From contig NZ_FYEG01000005.1 in NCBI RefSeq assembly GCF_900187855.1, forward strand, positions 62,001 to 126,000: a stretch of 64,000 nucleotides of DNA, read 5' to 3'. This document shows, piece after piece, positions 42,994-52,254 of this stretch. A model generated the notes under the pieces. It saw nothing but the letters and a program-made list of their open reading frames with translations, did no database searches and had not been told where the DNA came from. Numbering within the stretch: position 1 is the stretch's first letter; the number at the start of each line of letters is the position of its first letter. Position numbers and translations under genes: made by a program. Origin of the DNA: Actinomyces minihominis (GTDB taxonomy: Bacteria; Actinomycetota; Actinomycetes; Actinomycetales; Actinomycetaceae).

Positions 42994-45750
42994 CTAGTTC
43001 TCTAGCTTCGGTGCTGCGTCAATCTTGTAGTCGAACAGCTTGTACTTGTCGATGGCTTGCTGCAGGACCGAGTGGTCCAACTTGCCGTCGTAGACCAGGC
43101 CCTGCAGGACGCGGACTGCCGTTGACTCAGCGTCAACATGGAAGTAGCGACGTGCCGCGCGACGGGTATCGGAAATACCGAAACCATCGGTACCAAGGGT
43201 CAGGTAGCGACCTGGGATCCAGGGGCGGATCTGGTCGTGAACCATCGAGGTCCAGTCGGAGGTTGCCACGAACGGACCTTCGGAACCCGCAAGCTTCTGG
43301 GAGACATAGGGGTGGCGGTACTCTTCATTCGGGTGGAGGAAGTTGTGCTCATCAGCGGCAACTCCGTCCCGACGCAGTTCGTTCCAGGAGGTCACAGACC
43401 ATACAGCCGCATCGACGCCCCAGTCATCTGCCAGGAGTTGACGGGCCTCGCGAGCCCACGGAACACCCACGCCCGAGGCCAGGATCTGGGCCTTCAGGCC
43501 ACCGCTGTTGGTGTGGTCATCAACCTTGTAGATACCGCGTAGAACGCCCTCGACATCCAGGTTCTCCGGTTCAGCGGGCTGAACGATGGGCTCGTTGTAG
43601 ACCGTGATGTAGTAGAGAATGTTGGGATCGCGGGGATCATCCTTGCCAAACATACGCTGGATGCCATCCTTGAAGATGTACTTCATTTCGTATGCGTAGG
43701 CGGGGTCATAGGAGACGAAGCCGTCATTGGTCGAAGCGAGAAGTTGCGAGTGCCCATCGAGGTGCTGCAAGCCCTCACCAGTTAGAGTGGTGCGACCGGC
43801 GGTTGCCCCGATGACGAAGCCTTTTGCCAGCATGTCTGCGGCAGCCCAGAACTGATCGCCCGTCCTCTGGAACCCGAACATCGAGTAGAAGATGTACACC
43901 GGCAGCAGCGGGATGTTGTGCGTGGTGTAGGCGGTACCGGCCACCTGGAGCGCAGCGGCAGAGCCAGCCTCGGTAATACCGGTGTGCAGAATCTGCCCCT
44001 CGGTCGACTCCTTGTACGACAGCATCATGTCTGCGTCAACGGAGGTGTAGTTCTGGCCGTGGGTGTTGAAGATCTTCGCCGACGGGAAGATGGAATCCAG
44101 ACCGAAGGTCCGAGCCTCATCCGGGATGATCGGCACAACGTACTTGCCGACTTCCTTGTCTCGCATCAGGTCCTTGAGAGCACGGACAAACGCCATGGTC
44201 GAGGCGACCTTCTGGCTGCCCGAACCCTTAGCCAGGGACTTGAACGGCTTCTCAGGAATCGTCTCCCACTTGGGGTTGTTCGGAAGACGCTCGGGCAGGT
44301 AGCCGCCCAGCGCCTCACGCCGTTCCTTCATGTAGAGCAGGGCCGGGTCGTCATCGGCCGGACGGTAGTAGGGCGGGATGCCCGGGTTCTTGTCGAGCTC
44401 TTCATCAGAGATCGGAATCTGCAGGCGGTCACGCAGCAACTTGGCGTCGTCAGCCGACAGTTTCTTCATCTGGTGGGTTGCGTTGCGGCCTGCGAAGGAC
44501 GGCCCGAGGGCATAACCCTTAATTGTGTGAGCCAGGATGACCGTGGGCTGTCCGGTGTGCTCCATGGCTGCCTTGTAGGCGGCAAAGAGCTTGCGGTAGT
44601 CGTGGCCGCCGCGACGCAGATCCCAGATCTGGTCATCGGTCCAGTTCTCAACCATCGCCTTGGTGCGGGGGTCGCGACCGAAGAAGTGCTCACGCACGTA
44701 GGCGCCATCATTAGCGCGGAACGTCTGGTAGTCACCATCCAGGGTCTGGTTCATGATGTTGACGAGGGCGTGGTCCTTGTCTGCGGCGAGCAGCTGGTCC
44801 CAGCCCCGACCCCAGATAACCTTGATGACGTTCCAGCCGGCACCCTTGAAGAATGCTTCCAGTTCCTGGATGATCTGGCCGTTACCGCGAACCGGTCCGT
44901 CAAGGCGCTGCAGGTTGCAGTTGACGACGAAGGTGAGGTTATCGAGACCCTGGACCGCAGCCATCTGAAGAAGGCCACGTGACTCTGGCTCATCCATCTC
45001 ACCGTCACCGATGAAGGCCCAGGTGTGCTGCTGGCTGGTGTCTTTCAGACCGCGTAGGTGCAAGTACTTGTCAACCCATGCCTGGTAGATGGCGGCGGCC
45101 GGTCCGAGACCTAGGGAAACCGTGGGGTACTCCCAGAACCAGTCCATCTGGCGGGGGTGGGGGTACGAGGGGAGACCGTGGTCAGTTGAGGCCTGCTGGC
45201 GGAATCCGTCGAGGTCGTCCTCATCGAGACGTCCTTCCACGAAGGCGCGGGCGTAGTTTCCAGGGGAAGCGTGGCCCTGGAAGAAGACGTGGTCGCCGCC
45301 GCCCGGGTGGTGCTTACCGCGGAAGAAGTGGTTGAAACCGACCTCGTAGAGAGTCGCAACCGAAGCATAAGAAGAGATGTGACCGCCGACGCCAACCCCC
45401 GGACGCTGAGCTCGAGTCACCATGGCCGCTGCGTTCCAGCGGATCCACATGCGGTATCGCTTCTCCATTGCCTCATCACCGGGGAAGTAGGGCTCCTGCT
45501 CCACCGGGATCGAGTTAATGTAGGGCGTCGTGGTCTCAAGCGGGATCGAGACGTCACGACGGCGCGCCTCATCGAGCATATGTAGAAGCAAGTAGCGTGC
45601 GCGCGGCGCACCCTTCTCAGCAATAAGGCCCTCGAGCGAGTCGATCCATTCCTGTGTTTCATCAGGATCGTTGTCGGGTACTTGACTGAGCATTCCGTTT
45701 ACAACGGGCCTATTCAGGGGACTCAACGTAAACCACATCCTTGAAGTCAT
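42994..45750 (-). CDS. aceE: Pyruvate dehydrogenase E1 component, homodimeric type
   Basis: Thiamine-diphosphate enzyme that decarboxylates pyruvate and passes the acetyl group to E2. The family landmarks include [17 protein letters not shown] near the N-terminus, [42 protein letters not shown], the ThDP site [12 protein letters not shown] and [22 protein letters not shown]. The 918-residue length agrees with actinobacterial AceE (about 900). The ATG at 45750 with GGTGA upstream is chosen; an ATG 57 bases in is possible. It is divergent from the DUF3052 gene, the arrangement known in mycobacteria. Confidence 0.97.
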   Translation of the reverse strand: MTSRMWFTLSPLNRPVVNGMLSQVPDNDPDETQEWIDSLEGLIAEKGAPRARYLLLHMLDEARRRDVSIPLETTTPYINSIPVEQEPYFPGDEAMEKRYRMWIRWNAAAMVTRAQRPGVGVGGHISSYASVATLYEVGFNHFFRGKHHPGGGDHVFFQGHASPGNYARAFVEGRLDEDDLDGFRQQASTDHGLPSYPHPRQMDWFWEYPTVSLGLGPAAAIYQAWVDKYLHLRGLKDTSQQHTWAFIGDGEMDEPESRGLLQMAAVQGLDNLTFVVNCNLQRLDGPVRGNGQIIQELEAFFKGAGWNVIKVIWGRGWDQLLAADKDHALVNIMNQTLDGDYQTFRANDGAYVREHFFGRDPRTKAMVENWTDDQIWDLRRGGHDYRKLFAAYKAAMEHTGQPTVILAHTIKGYALGPSFAGRNATHQMKKLSADDAKLLRDRLQIPISDEELDKNPGIPPYYRPADDDPALLYMKERREALGGYLPERLPNNPKWETIPEKPFKSLAKGSGSQKVASTMAFVRALKDLMRDKEVGKYVVPIIPDEARTFGLDSIFPSAKIFNTHGQNYTSVDADMMLSYKESTEGQILHTGITEAGSAAALQVAGTAYTTHNIPLLPVYIFYSMFGFQRTGDQFWAAADMLAKGFVIGATAGRTTLTGEGLQHLDGHSQLLASTNDGFVSYDPAYAYEMKYIFKDGIQRMFGKDDPRDPNILYYITVYNEPIVQPAEPENLDVEGVLRGIYKVDDHTNSGGLKAQILASGVGVPWAREARQLLADDWGVDAAVWSVTSWNELRRDGVAADEHNFLHPNEEYRHPYVSQKLAGSEGPFVATSDWTSMVHDQIRPWIPGRYLTLGTDGFGISDTRRAARRYFHVDAESTAVRVLQGLVYDGKLDHSVLQQAIDKYKLFDYKIDAAPKLEN

Positions 45751-45969
45751 TTTTCACCCATTAGTGATGGGTGGACATGACTTTATTGTCTCTCAGAAGG
45801 GACGGTGTTGGCGACCCATCTGGGACCTTTGGGTGATGAACTTCGACTCACAGTGTGCAACTGGAGCCCCGTGGGGAGAGGCGAGGCAGGGAGAATGACC
45901 TCAAACGGGACCGTGGCCCATGATCTCTTGTGCCAGACGCAACTTAGGTTCCATTGGGTCGCCGGTCCC

Positions 45970-45999
45970 TTACTATCCCTCTGAGTGTCCCAATAGAAT
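45970..45999 (+). promoter_or_regulatory. Candidate promoter for the DUF3052 gene
   Basis: TTACTA (45970-45975), 18 bases, TAGAAT (45994-45999). The 320-base gap between aceE and DUF3052 holds no other gene and should contain promoters for both. Confidence 0.4.
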
Positions 46000-46070
46000 A
46001 GGGTTTCGTATACTGGCCGGGCTCGACCGCGGTCGGCAGTTTTGTTTCCATTCGGAAGGTGGTTTGTCAG

Positions 46071-46472
46071 GTGGGCGATGGCCTCGGGTTCACTCCCGGT
46101 CAGGTGGTTCAAGAGTTCTACTATGACGAGGACGTGGACGACGACTTACGCGCAGCCGTAGAGAAGGCAGTTGGTGGCTCAATCGTCGACTGGGATTACC
46201 AGGACATGGTGGATGGCGTCATCATCTGGTGGCGTGAGGAAGACTCGTTTGAAGAGGACCTCACCGATGTCCTAATGGACGCCAGCGCAAACCTTGATGA
46301 CTCGGGTGGCACCATCTACGTGCTGACACCGAAACCAGGTCGCGACTCTTCAGTTCCGATCGATCAGGTTGCCGAGGCCGCGAAGACGGCTGGCCTCAAA
46401 CCAACCACGTCGACATCAGTAGCCCAGGATTGGGCGGGAATGCGCTTGGTGGCGCGTCCTCGGACCCGTTAG
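46071..46472 (+). CDS. DUF3052 family protein
   Basis: A 133-residue acidic protein of the actinobacterial DUF3052 family. The conserved core is GLTPGQ-like GFTPGQVVQEFYYDEDVDDDLR, VDWDYQDMVDGVIIWWREED and a C-terminal AQDWAGMRLVARP. The function is unknown. The neighbour aceE is the same as for its mycobacterial homologue. GTG at 46071 is preferred because GGAAGGTGG precedes it at good spacing; GTG at 46059 would add four residues. Confidence 0.9.
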   Translation: MGDGLGFTPGQVVQEFYYDEDVDDDLRAAVEKAVGGSIVDWDYQDMVDGVIIWWREEDSFEEDLTDVLMDASANLDDSGGTIYVLTPKPGRDSSVPIDQVAEAAKTAGLKPTTSTSVAQDWAGMRLVARPRTR

Positions 46473-46597
46473 ATCATTTCTGGTTGACGTAGATCACGTG
46501 GTTTTGGTCGAATCTGATTTCGGCGTAAGACTGTTTTATGCGTATGCTGTACGGGTTGCTTGAGAGTTTCCCTCCCGGTGGAGCCTCAAGTGGCTTA

Positions 46598-46674
46598 GGG
46601 CCTATAGCTCAGTTGGCTAGAGCGCCACGTTTACACCGTGGATGTCGGGGGTTCGAGTCCCTCTGGGCCCACCA
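46598..46674 (+). tRNA. tRNA-Val (anticodon TAC)
   Basis: A complete 77-base cloverleaf: acceptor GGGCCTA with TGGGCCC (one G-U pair), D-arm AGCTCAGTTGGCTAGAGC, anticodon stem CCACG/CGTGG around TTTACAC with TAC in positions 34-36, T-arm GGGGGTTCGAGTCCCTC, and an encoded CCA. It reads valine GUA/GUG codons. It borders the defence/phage region, and tRNA 3' ends are common integration sites. Confidence 0.97.
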
Positions 46675-46678
46675 CTTG

Positions 46679-46710
46679 GACACCTCTTTGGATACAAAGG
46701 GGTGTCTTTT
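46679..46710 (+). terminator. Terminator after tRNA-Val
   Basis: GACACCTCTTTG and CAAAGGGGTGTC form a 12-bp stem with one G-U pair around GATA, followed by TTTT. Confidence 0.8.
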
Positions 46711-46906
46711 GGTTTTCTGTGACGCTGGGGCTGGTTTTGCGTGTAGTTCTGCGGTTCTGCGGCGTCCGCACAACTTCTCTGCATGTCTTAATTGGCGCTT
46801 CTAGGTGGCCACACGGTCTCAACGAGTTCCCGGTTCGAATGTGGCGAGACGTCCTGCTGGTTCGGTTGCACCCGGGGTGGGTGCAGGAGCGGTGGGAAAC
46901 GCGCGG

Positions 46907-46957
46907 CGTCAAAAGGTATAGGCAAACGTCAAAAGGTTCGGGCCATCGTCAAATCGT
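46907..46957. repeat. Three direct repeats with exact 20-bp period
   Basis: CGTCAAAAGGT begins at 46907 and again at 46927, and CGTCAAATCGT at 46947. The exact 20-base phasing places them on one face of the helix. They lie in the otherwise empty 247-base gap between the tRNA terminator and the Abi-C gene. They could be integrase arm-type or excisionase sites of an element inserted at the tRNA, or iteron-like protein sites. Confidence 0.55.
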
Positions 46958-47767
46958 TCACTTTTTCGCTATATGTCCCCTTTCTAGATGCGTGGCCCAC
47001 AGGTAGTCCACGAGCGCAAGGGAAACCCCGGCAGCAAGGCGCGCATGCCGCTCGGACAACCCCATGTAAGAAGCTGATTTTCCATGGCCGATCCCGTAAC
47101 TGTTGCGTAGTTCTGCTAGATGTCTCGCGACGCTTGCCAGGCTGCCAAGTAAGGCTTTGACCGCGTTTACATCGGGGACATCATTCTTGACTTCCCGAGG
47201 GTTGATTGAGAGGACTGTCTGGGTCCTATCTACCAGTTTCGGCACGTCGTCGTGCTTTTCGTATTCGACACCGTTGCGTTCTAGGATCGTCTTACAACAG
47301 GACTCGATGAGCTCTTTGGCGATGCCAATCGACGCAGTTGGGTGCGTACTAGCTTTCTCCCATAACAGGGTCCGCTGCTCATCGAGGTAATCGCTAGTGA
47401 AGCCTTTACTTTTGAGGCGTTCTCCTATGCCGTCATCGCTAAACTGTGCAGATATTTCGGCTAGAATCGCATAGCAACGTGCGGCTAGCTTGGTCGACGT
47501 GTCATCTGCATTTTCACTCCGCACACTCTCCCATTCCTTCATGAGCGCATGAAGAAGCTTTGCCGAATCAACACGGTCGGCGGACTCCATGAAGGCTTGG
47601 AGAGATTTGCCTTTGGAGAGTCCGTAGTGCTCGATCAGCCTGATCCCGACAATCGAGTATGTGAATCGATCGAAATCGTCGTTGCGAAAGTCTAGGACGT
47701 AACCACCTTCGTTCAGCAAGTCCATGAACGGCCGATATTCGCCGTATTTCAGTGGGTTCGTCGTCAC
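46958..47767 (-). CDS. Abi-C family abortive infection protein
   Basis: A 269-residue protein whose C-terminal quarter fits the Abi_C (abortive infection C-terminus) family: LLGSLASVARHLAELRNSYGIGHGKSASYMGL, with the conserved RN-x(3)-GxGHG motif, then a helix ending in VDYLWATHLERG. This RN..H pattern is reminiscent of HEPN-type RNase motifs (R-x(4-6)-H), so RNA cleavage is conceivable; that is inference. A central segment (PTASIGIAKELIESCCKTILERNG) is also typical of the family. The start is a GTG with GGGAGA upstream. It is on the leftward strand beside the tRNA, separated from the large operon by 384 bases. Confidence 0.8.
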   Translation of the reverse strand: MTTNPLKYGEYRPFMDLLNEGGYVLDFRNDDFDRFTYSIVGIRLIEHYGLSKGKSLQAFMESADRVDSAKLLHALMKEWESVRSENADDTSTKLAARCYAILAEISAQFSDDGIGERLKSKGFTSDYLDEQRTLLWEKASTHPTASIGIAKELIESCCKTILERNGVEYEKHDDVPKLVDRTQTVLSINPREVKNDVPDVNAVKALLGSLASVARHLAELRNSYGIGHGKSASYMGLSERHARLAAGVSLALVDYLWATHLERGHIAKK

Positions 47768-48151
47768 TACATGTCTCCCTAGGTCTTTTGTCGGACGAGT
47801 TCTATCACAATAGAAATGTCGTAATTAGGAATGGGACGTACGACCCAGGACTGCTAATAGGGACCCACCCGCTAAGCCAGTTCCCTCCACCGGACCTCGG
47901 TAGCGGTCTGCGTTGTTGTTCGCCCAGAGTTAACCGTCATCCTCGCGCACGTACCCCAAAACTCTGGTGAGAATCTCCCTTCTCTGCCTTCCCATAATGG
48001 GTTCTTCTCTTACAAGATGCCCATGCACCTAGGGCAATGCCGCGGGTAAGACATCATGTCGCGACGGTCGGTGGATAAGCTCGATTGCCACGCGCGAGAC
48101 AAATTCTCAGCAGAGTGAAGCGATCGAACGTAGATCCGTACGCGCTCACGA
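47768..48151. other. Gene-free gap between the Abi-C gene and the defence operon
   Basis: No open frame with a credible start and no clear hairpin terminator is seen. The first 80 bases are relatively A/T-rich and probably hold the Abi-C promoter (a leftward TAGAAC near 47805 is a weak -10 candidate). Confidence 0.4.
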
Positions 48152-51100
48152 CTAGCTCATGTTCTTGATTGATGCCTTGATATGCTCTTGCTCAGCCGTC
48201 GTCAGGCCGTAGAGATCAAAAAGCTGTTGGTCGACATCCGCTAGGTCCGCATTCCAGTCGATTCGAGAGTCGTCAGAAAAATCCACGAGAGGGACGAATC
48301 TGTAGGTCTGCTTCGTGCCGTGCTGGCTAGCCTTCGCTTGTGAATGGAGGAACCTTGCAAACCTGGTCTTAAGGTATGCAGCCAGGTGGTTGGCGGTATC
48401 TTCGGTCAAACTCATATCTGCGCCAACAACCAGGTACGTCTCAGTGCATATCTCCCCGGGTTGCCCCAACAGAGTATTCTGGTTGTCGTCATTTAGCTCG
48501 GTGCCTATGTTGTTGGATTCAGGCACAAAGACTTTCCATTCGTCAATCCATCCTCTGTGTGAAGCGACTTCATCTCGTTCGACGTAGCCAATCTTTCCTG
48601 CTCGTCCGAAACACCGAACGGCATCGCGTAAGCCCTTCGCGCTGCTCCTGAAGCGCGCATCCTTGATGAAGAATGTTCGGAAGCCGAAAGCCTTGGCCGC
48701 CGAGACATGAGACTCGAGGGTGCCCCGGTCAGACATGTTCAACACCTTTTCGACAATGCCTACGCCACGCGTGTCTCGAAGGAATACGCCGAGCCCAAAG
48801 GCGTTGAGTGGTCGCGTCGCAACGTTGGCCGTGCCAGTGCCAACCCGGCTTGTGACTTCCGTTCCACCCTCGTCTAAGGCGTTATAGCTTGTATCACGAA
48901 CGAAGTAACAAATGCCACCACGATTGTTGGTGCCGGGGAATACAGCCTCCGGGCTGAGAAAATCGTGTAAAGCGCTAATGTGACCGTCATCCAGCATGGT
49001 TTCTCGGAACTCCGCCAACTCTTTCCCTTTTCCGCCCGTGTACCACCGGGCCGGAATAACAAAAGAAGAGACTCGGGGATCTAGTGCCGATGCAATGCCA
49101 ACGAACTTCTGGTAAATAGGGCGTGCACTCGAGCCAGCGCCACCGTCGTCTTGGTGGTACGGCGGGTTTCCTACTACTGCACCGAATTTCACGTGTGCGG
49201 CCTCCTCGTCCGGGATGCTTTGTTGGGCGTTGGTCCAGTTTTCAAGGTAGCTTGCGGCTCCGACATATTTGTCTTCGCCATCTTCGCTCTGTATACCGAG
49301 CAGGTCGTAGCTGTTGTACGCTTCTGCGATGTTCTCGGTCTTCAAGCCTAGGATTTCGTAGAACCGCCTCGTGAATTCGTAGGCAATGCTCGAGGTGGGA
49401 ATCGAGTAGATCGAGTCGCGCACCAGGTTCGCGTCCAGGCCCATTTCCCCGGCTAGCCGTTTGTAGGCTGCAACAGCGAACTCGCCCGACTTACTGGCGA
49501 TGTCGAGGAGCTTCTCGCCGTTTAGCAGTGACTGTTTCAGTTGTTCAGCGGGTAGGGCTGCGATCATCTCATCGCACAGCCATTCCGGTGTTCGGACTTC
49601 CGAATCGGAGATCCGACTGAACTTTCCAAGTGCCCGCTGAGCTCGCTCCAAAGGTTGGAGCTCGGCATCGTTCGCGAGCGTGGAGATGTTCTGGATCTTG
49701 TAGTCGAGTCCGCTCAGTTTGAATGGGTCAAATGCGTCGAGCATTCGTCTCAGGACCGACGGTTCCAAGTCGAGGTTCCGGGCAAGACGCCCATCGCTGG
49801 CTTCGATGGCTTCCGTGATGTCGCTGAGTGAAGCGACTGGTTGCGGGTTGAGCAGCGCGAAGAACAACAATCGTTGGTAGTAAGTCTGGAGCTTTTTCTG
49901 AAGCACCATAGTGTTGCCGTCGGTTGGGTCTTCGCTTGGGTCCGGCTTGTCCTCGGGTTTGGATTTGCCGTCGTCGTCTTCAGCGGAGCTGTCACCGGTG
50001 TCGAGGTCATCGCCCTCGCCTTTTGCGGGTTCAACTTCTAGCCCGAGACGACTGCCGATTTCCGCTTGCCGTTCGATCGTGGCCAAGATCTCTGCGTCGG
50101 CTAGGAGAGCGAGATCTATGGGAATGTCCCTTGCTTCGTCTTCGATGCTCCGTTTGTTGTTGTATTCCGCGACGGCTTCGAGGATGTCGCTTGGCTCGAC
50201 TTGGTGAATGCGCCCGGCGTTCAGCGTGATTATTGGGGAAATTCTCAGTTCGTCTGCGATGCGTTCCTTGAGTCGAGTGTTGCCGTTCTTTTCGGTGTTC
50301 GCGTTGTAGATGAGGGATTTGCGTTCCTGCATGCGAAACATGCGGCTCGGGTCGAAATCAACCAGTAGGGTCTGTGGCTTGAGATTCTCGCGAATGGTAG
50401 AGCCGTCGGCAGCTTCGAGTTCCCTGGTGTATTGGTTTTGGAGCCGGAATATGGCCTGGTCGTACTCCTGGGGCGATGCGGTGCCTTTCAGGAACAGCAT
50501 TGTGTCCCACTGTTCGACCGTTGACCCGGTGAGCATCCGGTTGACCGTGAGCGTAATCGTCTTCTGGTCTTCTTCTTCGGCCTTCCTTATGGCGGCCTTG
50601 ACGTCCTCTGGGGTTTTGTAGGAGGTTCCGCCGTCTACACCTGAAATGTTGATGATCTTGTAGTCACTGAGGTTAAGAAACTCGTCCCGGTTGGACTCGA
50701 TGAGTCTTTCCATGGCGTCACATGACGCACAGAAGGGGAGCACGACGACTAGGTGGCGGCACATGTCGCCTTCTTTGATTTTGTCGTAGTTCAGGAAGCC
50801 GAGAACTGAATCGTCCGCTTTGCTTCCGTCGATCACGCGTAGGAGGTCGAGAACCTCGGCTTCATGTTCGAACTGCTTATAGGCTCCTTTGTCGTCCTTG
50901 GTAATGGACTTTGGCTTCAGGAGTGCTGAGAGTCCGTAGGCGGTGCCGCTGGCGCGCAAAGCTTCCATTTTCTTGCGGGACGATTCGTTGGGGTTGAAGG
51001 CGAAACGGACCATTTCTGGGAACCCGAAGTAGGGGTTGTCCCATTCGTTCTGTTCGTGAGCTACATCTGTCAGATTGTGCTGGTCCCAGCGTTGCTGGTC

Positions 51101-52249
51101 GGCGACGATGTCTGTGAACTGGACGAACGATACGATGTCCTCCGGTTCGAACTCTTCGCCCATGAGGATGCGGTAGGGAGTTCCCGACAGATGTAGGCGC
51201 ACCCTCGCGTTCAGCGCTTTTTGGATTTCCGAGTCCGCATCCTGGAGGTCGATGTCCTTATCGTGTTTACTCGCTTTTGCGAGCAACCTTTCGTTGGCCT
51301 TCGCATCTTTCTTACTGAGCACCCTGCCGTACTCCTCGGCTCTCGCTCCGAAGTGGGTTTCGTCAACGATGAGGAGGTCAGCGGTCCGTTCGAAGAGCTG
51401 TCGATGCTTATCCTTGACCGCTTTGCCTTGGAGGTCTTGCAACGTCAGGAAGACCACAGCGGTGCCACCGTTGCCCGTGGTGTCTTCAATAGCGGACGTG
51501 TTGCGGAGGAGTGCGTCGGAGTCGAGGAAGTGGTAGCCCTCAAAATTACCGGCAACCTCGACCGTCTTCTTCCACTCGGACCGGACGTCAGCTTTGGCGG
51601 ACACGATGACCACTAGCTTTGAGTCGATGGCCTTCGCGCAGCAGAGCGACGTGAATGATTTACCGAACCGCATCACCGCATACATGAGGAGGTTACGGCG
51701 CCCCCTCGCAACCGCAACCTTGAACGCATCTACGGCATCAGCCTGATTCGGACGTAAATCCCAGATGGGACCACGCACGTAAGTCTGTGTTTCGGGCAGC
51801 TTGGTCGTAGCGTCGTAGAACGTGTACTTGCCAGGACTCTCTTCGTACGCTGCTCGAATTGATTCGATGGCTGCTGCGACGTCGTCACGTGTAGCGTCTT
51901 GGAAAAACTCGCGGCTCAGGTACGGTAGATGCCTCTCGTGCGCTGCAGATTCAGTGAGTCTGGGGCGGCCTCTGTCGTACTCAATGTAGTGGTGGACCGA
52001 GTGATCCCGGAAGTACACGTCGTCGTTTATGGAGGCGGAGCCGCGAAAGACCTCATCGAGGTTTTCGAAGTGCTCTAGGTTTTCAAACACCTTGCGCCAC
52101 TCAGCCAGGCGTACCGGGACTGGTCTGTAGGTGTCGCCCACTTTCAGGTAGTTGGGGACGGTGTTCGTGGCGAACGCGTATATGTGAGGCTTAACGCGTC
52201 CGACGATAATGCGGTCGAGGACAGACTGGTTCTCAATCTTGGAAGTCAT
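48152..52249 (-). CDS. Single-chain restriction-modification-like protein: GIY-YIG-like, SF2 helicase, N6-adenine methyltransferase
   Basis: A 1365-residue multidomain protein. Residues about 20-50 (HIYAFATNTVPNYLKVGDTYRPVPVRLAEWR) fit the GIY-YIG/T5orf172 nuclease pattern. An SF2 helicase follows: GKS at 196-198 (MRFGKSFTS), DETH at 296-299, SGTP at 355-358 and a motif V-VI region about 575-610. After an acidic linker (745-778) comes an Eco57I-like adenine methyltransferase: TPEWLCDEM (887-895), motif I LLDIASKSGEFA (914-925, atypical) and motif IV NPPY (1028-1031). The remaining 330 residues probably contain target recognition. The arrangement parallels Type ISP enzymes (LlaGI) but with a different nuclease. 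It is last in the six-gene operon, five bases after its partner. Confidence 0.82.
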   Translation of the reverse strand: MTSKIENQSVLDRIIVGRVKPHIYAFATNTVPNYLKVGDTYRPVPVRLAEWRKVFENLEHFENLDEVFRGSASINDDVYFRDHSVHHYIEYDRGRPRLTESAAHERHLPYLSREFFQDATRDDVAAAIESIRAAYEESPGKYTFYDATTKLPETQTYVRGPIWDLRPNQADAVDAFKVAVARGRRNLLMYAVMRFGKSFTSLCCAKAIDSKLVVIVSAKADVRSEWKKTVEVAGNFEGYHFLDSDALLRNTSAIEDTTGNGGTAVVFLTLQDLQGKAVKDKHRQLFERTADLLIVDETHFGARAEEYGRVLSKKDAKANERLLAKASKHDKDIDLQDADSEIQKALNARVRLHLSGTPYRILMGEEFEPEDIVSFVQFTDIVADQQRWDQHNLTDVAHEQNEWDNPYFGFPEMVRFAFNPNESSRKKMEALRASGTAYGLSALLKPKSITKDDKGAYKQFEHEAEVLDLLRVIDGSKADDSVLGFLNYDKIKEGDMCRHLVVVLPFCASCDAMERLIESNRDEFLNLSDYKIINISGVDGGTSYKTPEDVKAAIRKAEEEDQKTITLTVNRMLTGSTVEQWDTMLFLKGTASPQEYDQAIFRLQNQYTRELEAADGSTIRENLKPQTLLVDFDPSRMFRMQERKSLIYNANTEKNGNTRLKERIADELRISPIITLNAGRIHQVEPSDILEAVAEYNNKRSIEDEARDIPIDLALLADAEILATIERQAEIGSRLGLEVEPAKGEGDDLDTGDSSAEDDDGKSKPEDKPDPSEDPTDGNTMVLQKKLQTYYQRLLFFALLNPQPVASLSDITEAIEASDGRLARNLDLEPSVLRRMLDAFDPFKLSGLDYKIQNISTLANDAELQPLERAQRALGKFSRISDSEVRTPEWLCDEMIAALPAEQLKQSLLNGEKLLDIASKSGEFAVAAYKRLAGEMGLDANLVRDSIYSIPTSSIAYEFTRRFYEILGLKTENIAEAYNSYDLLGIQSEDGEDKYVGAASYLENWTNAQQSIPDEEAAHVKFGAVVGNPPYHQDDGGAGSSARPIYQKFVGIASALDPRVSSFVIPARWYTGGKGKELAEFRETMLDDGHISALHDFLSPEAVFPGTNNRGGICYFVRDTSYNALDEGGTEVTSRVGTGTANVATRPLNAFGLGVFLRDTRGVGIVEKVLNMSDRGTLESHVSAAKAFGFRTFFIKDARFRSSAKGLRDAVRCFGRAGKIGYVERDEVASHRGWIDEWKVFVPESNNIGTELNDDNQNTLLGQPGEICTETYLVVGADMSLTEDTANHLAAYLKTRFARFLHSQAKASQHGTKQTYRFVPLVDFSDDSRIDWNADLADVDQQLFDLYGLTTAEQEHIKASIKNMS

Positions 52250-52254
52250 TACTG

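Noticed and set aside
43918-44982. 354-codon plus-strand open frame inside aceE
   Set aside because: Shadow of the highly conserved aceE coding strand.
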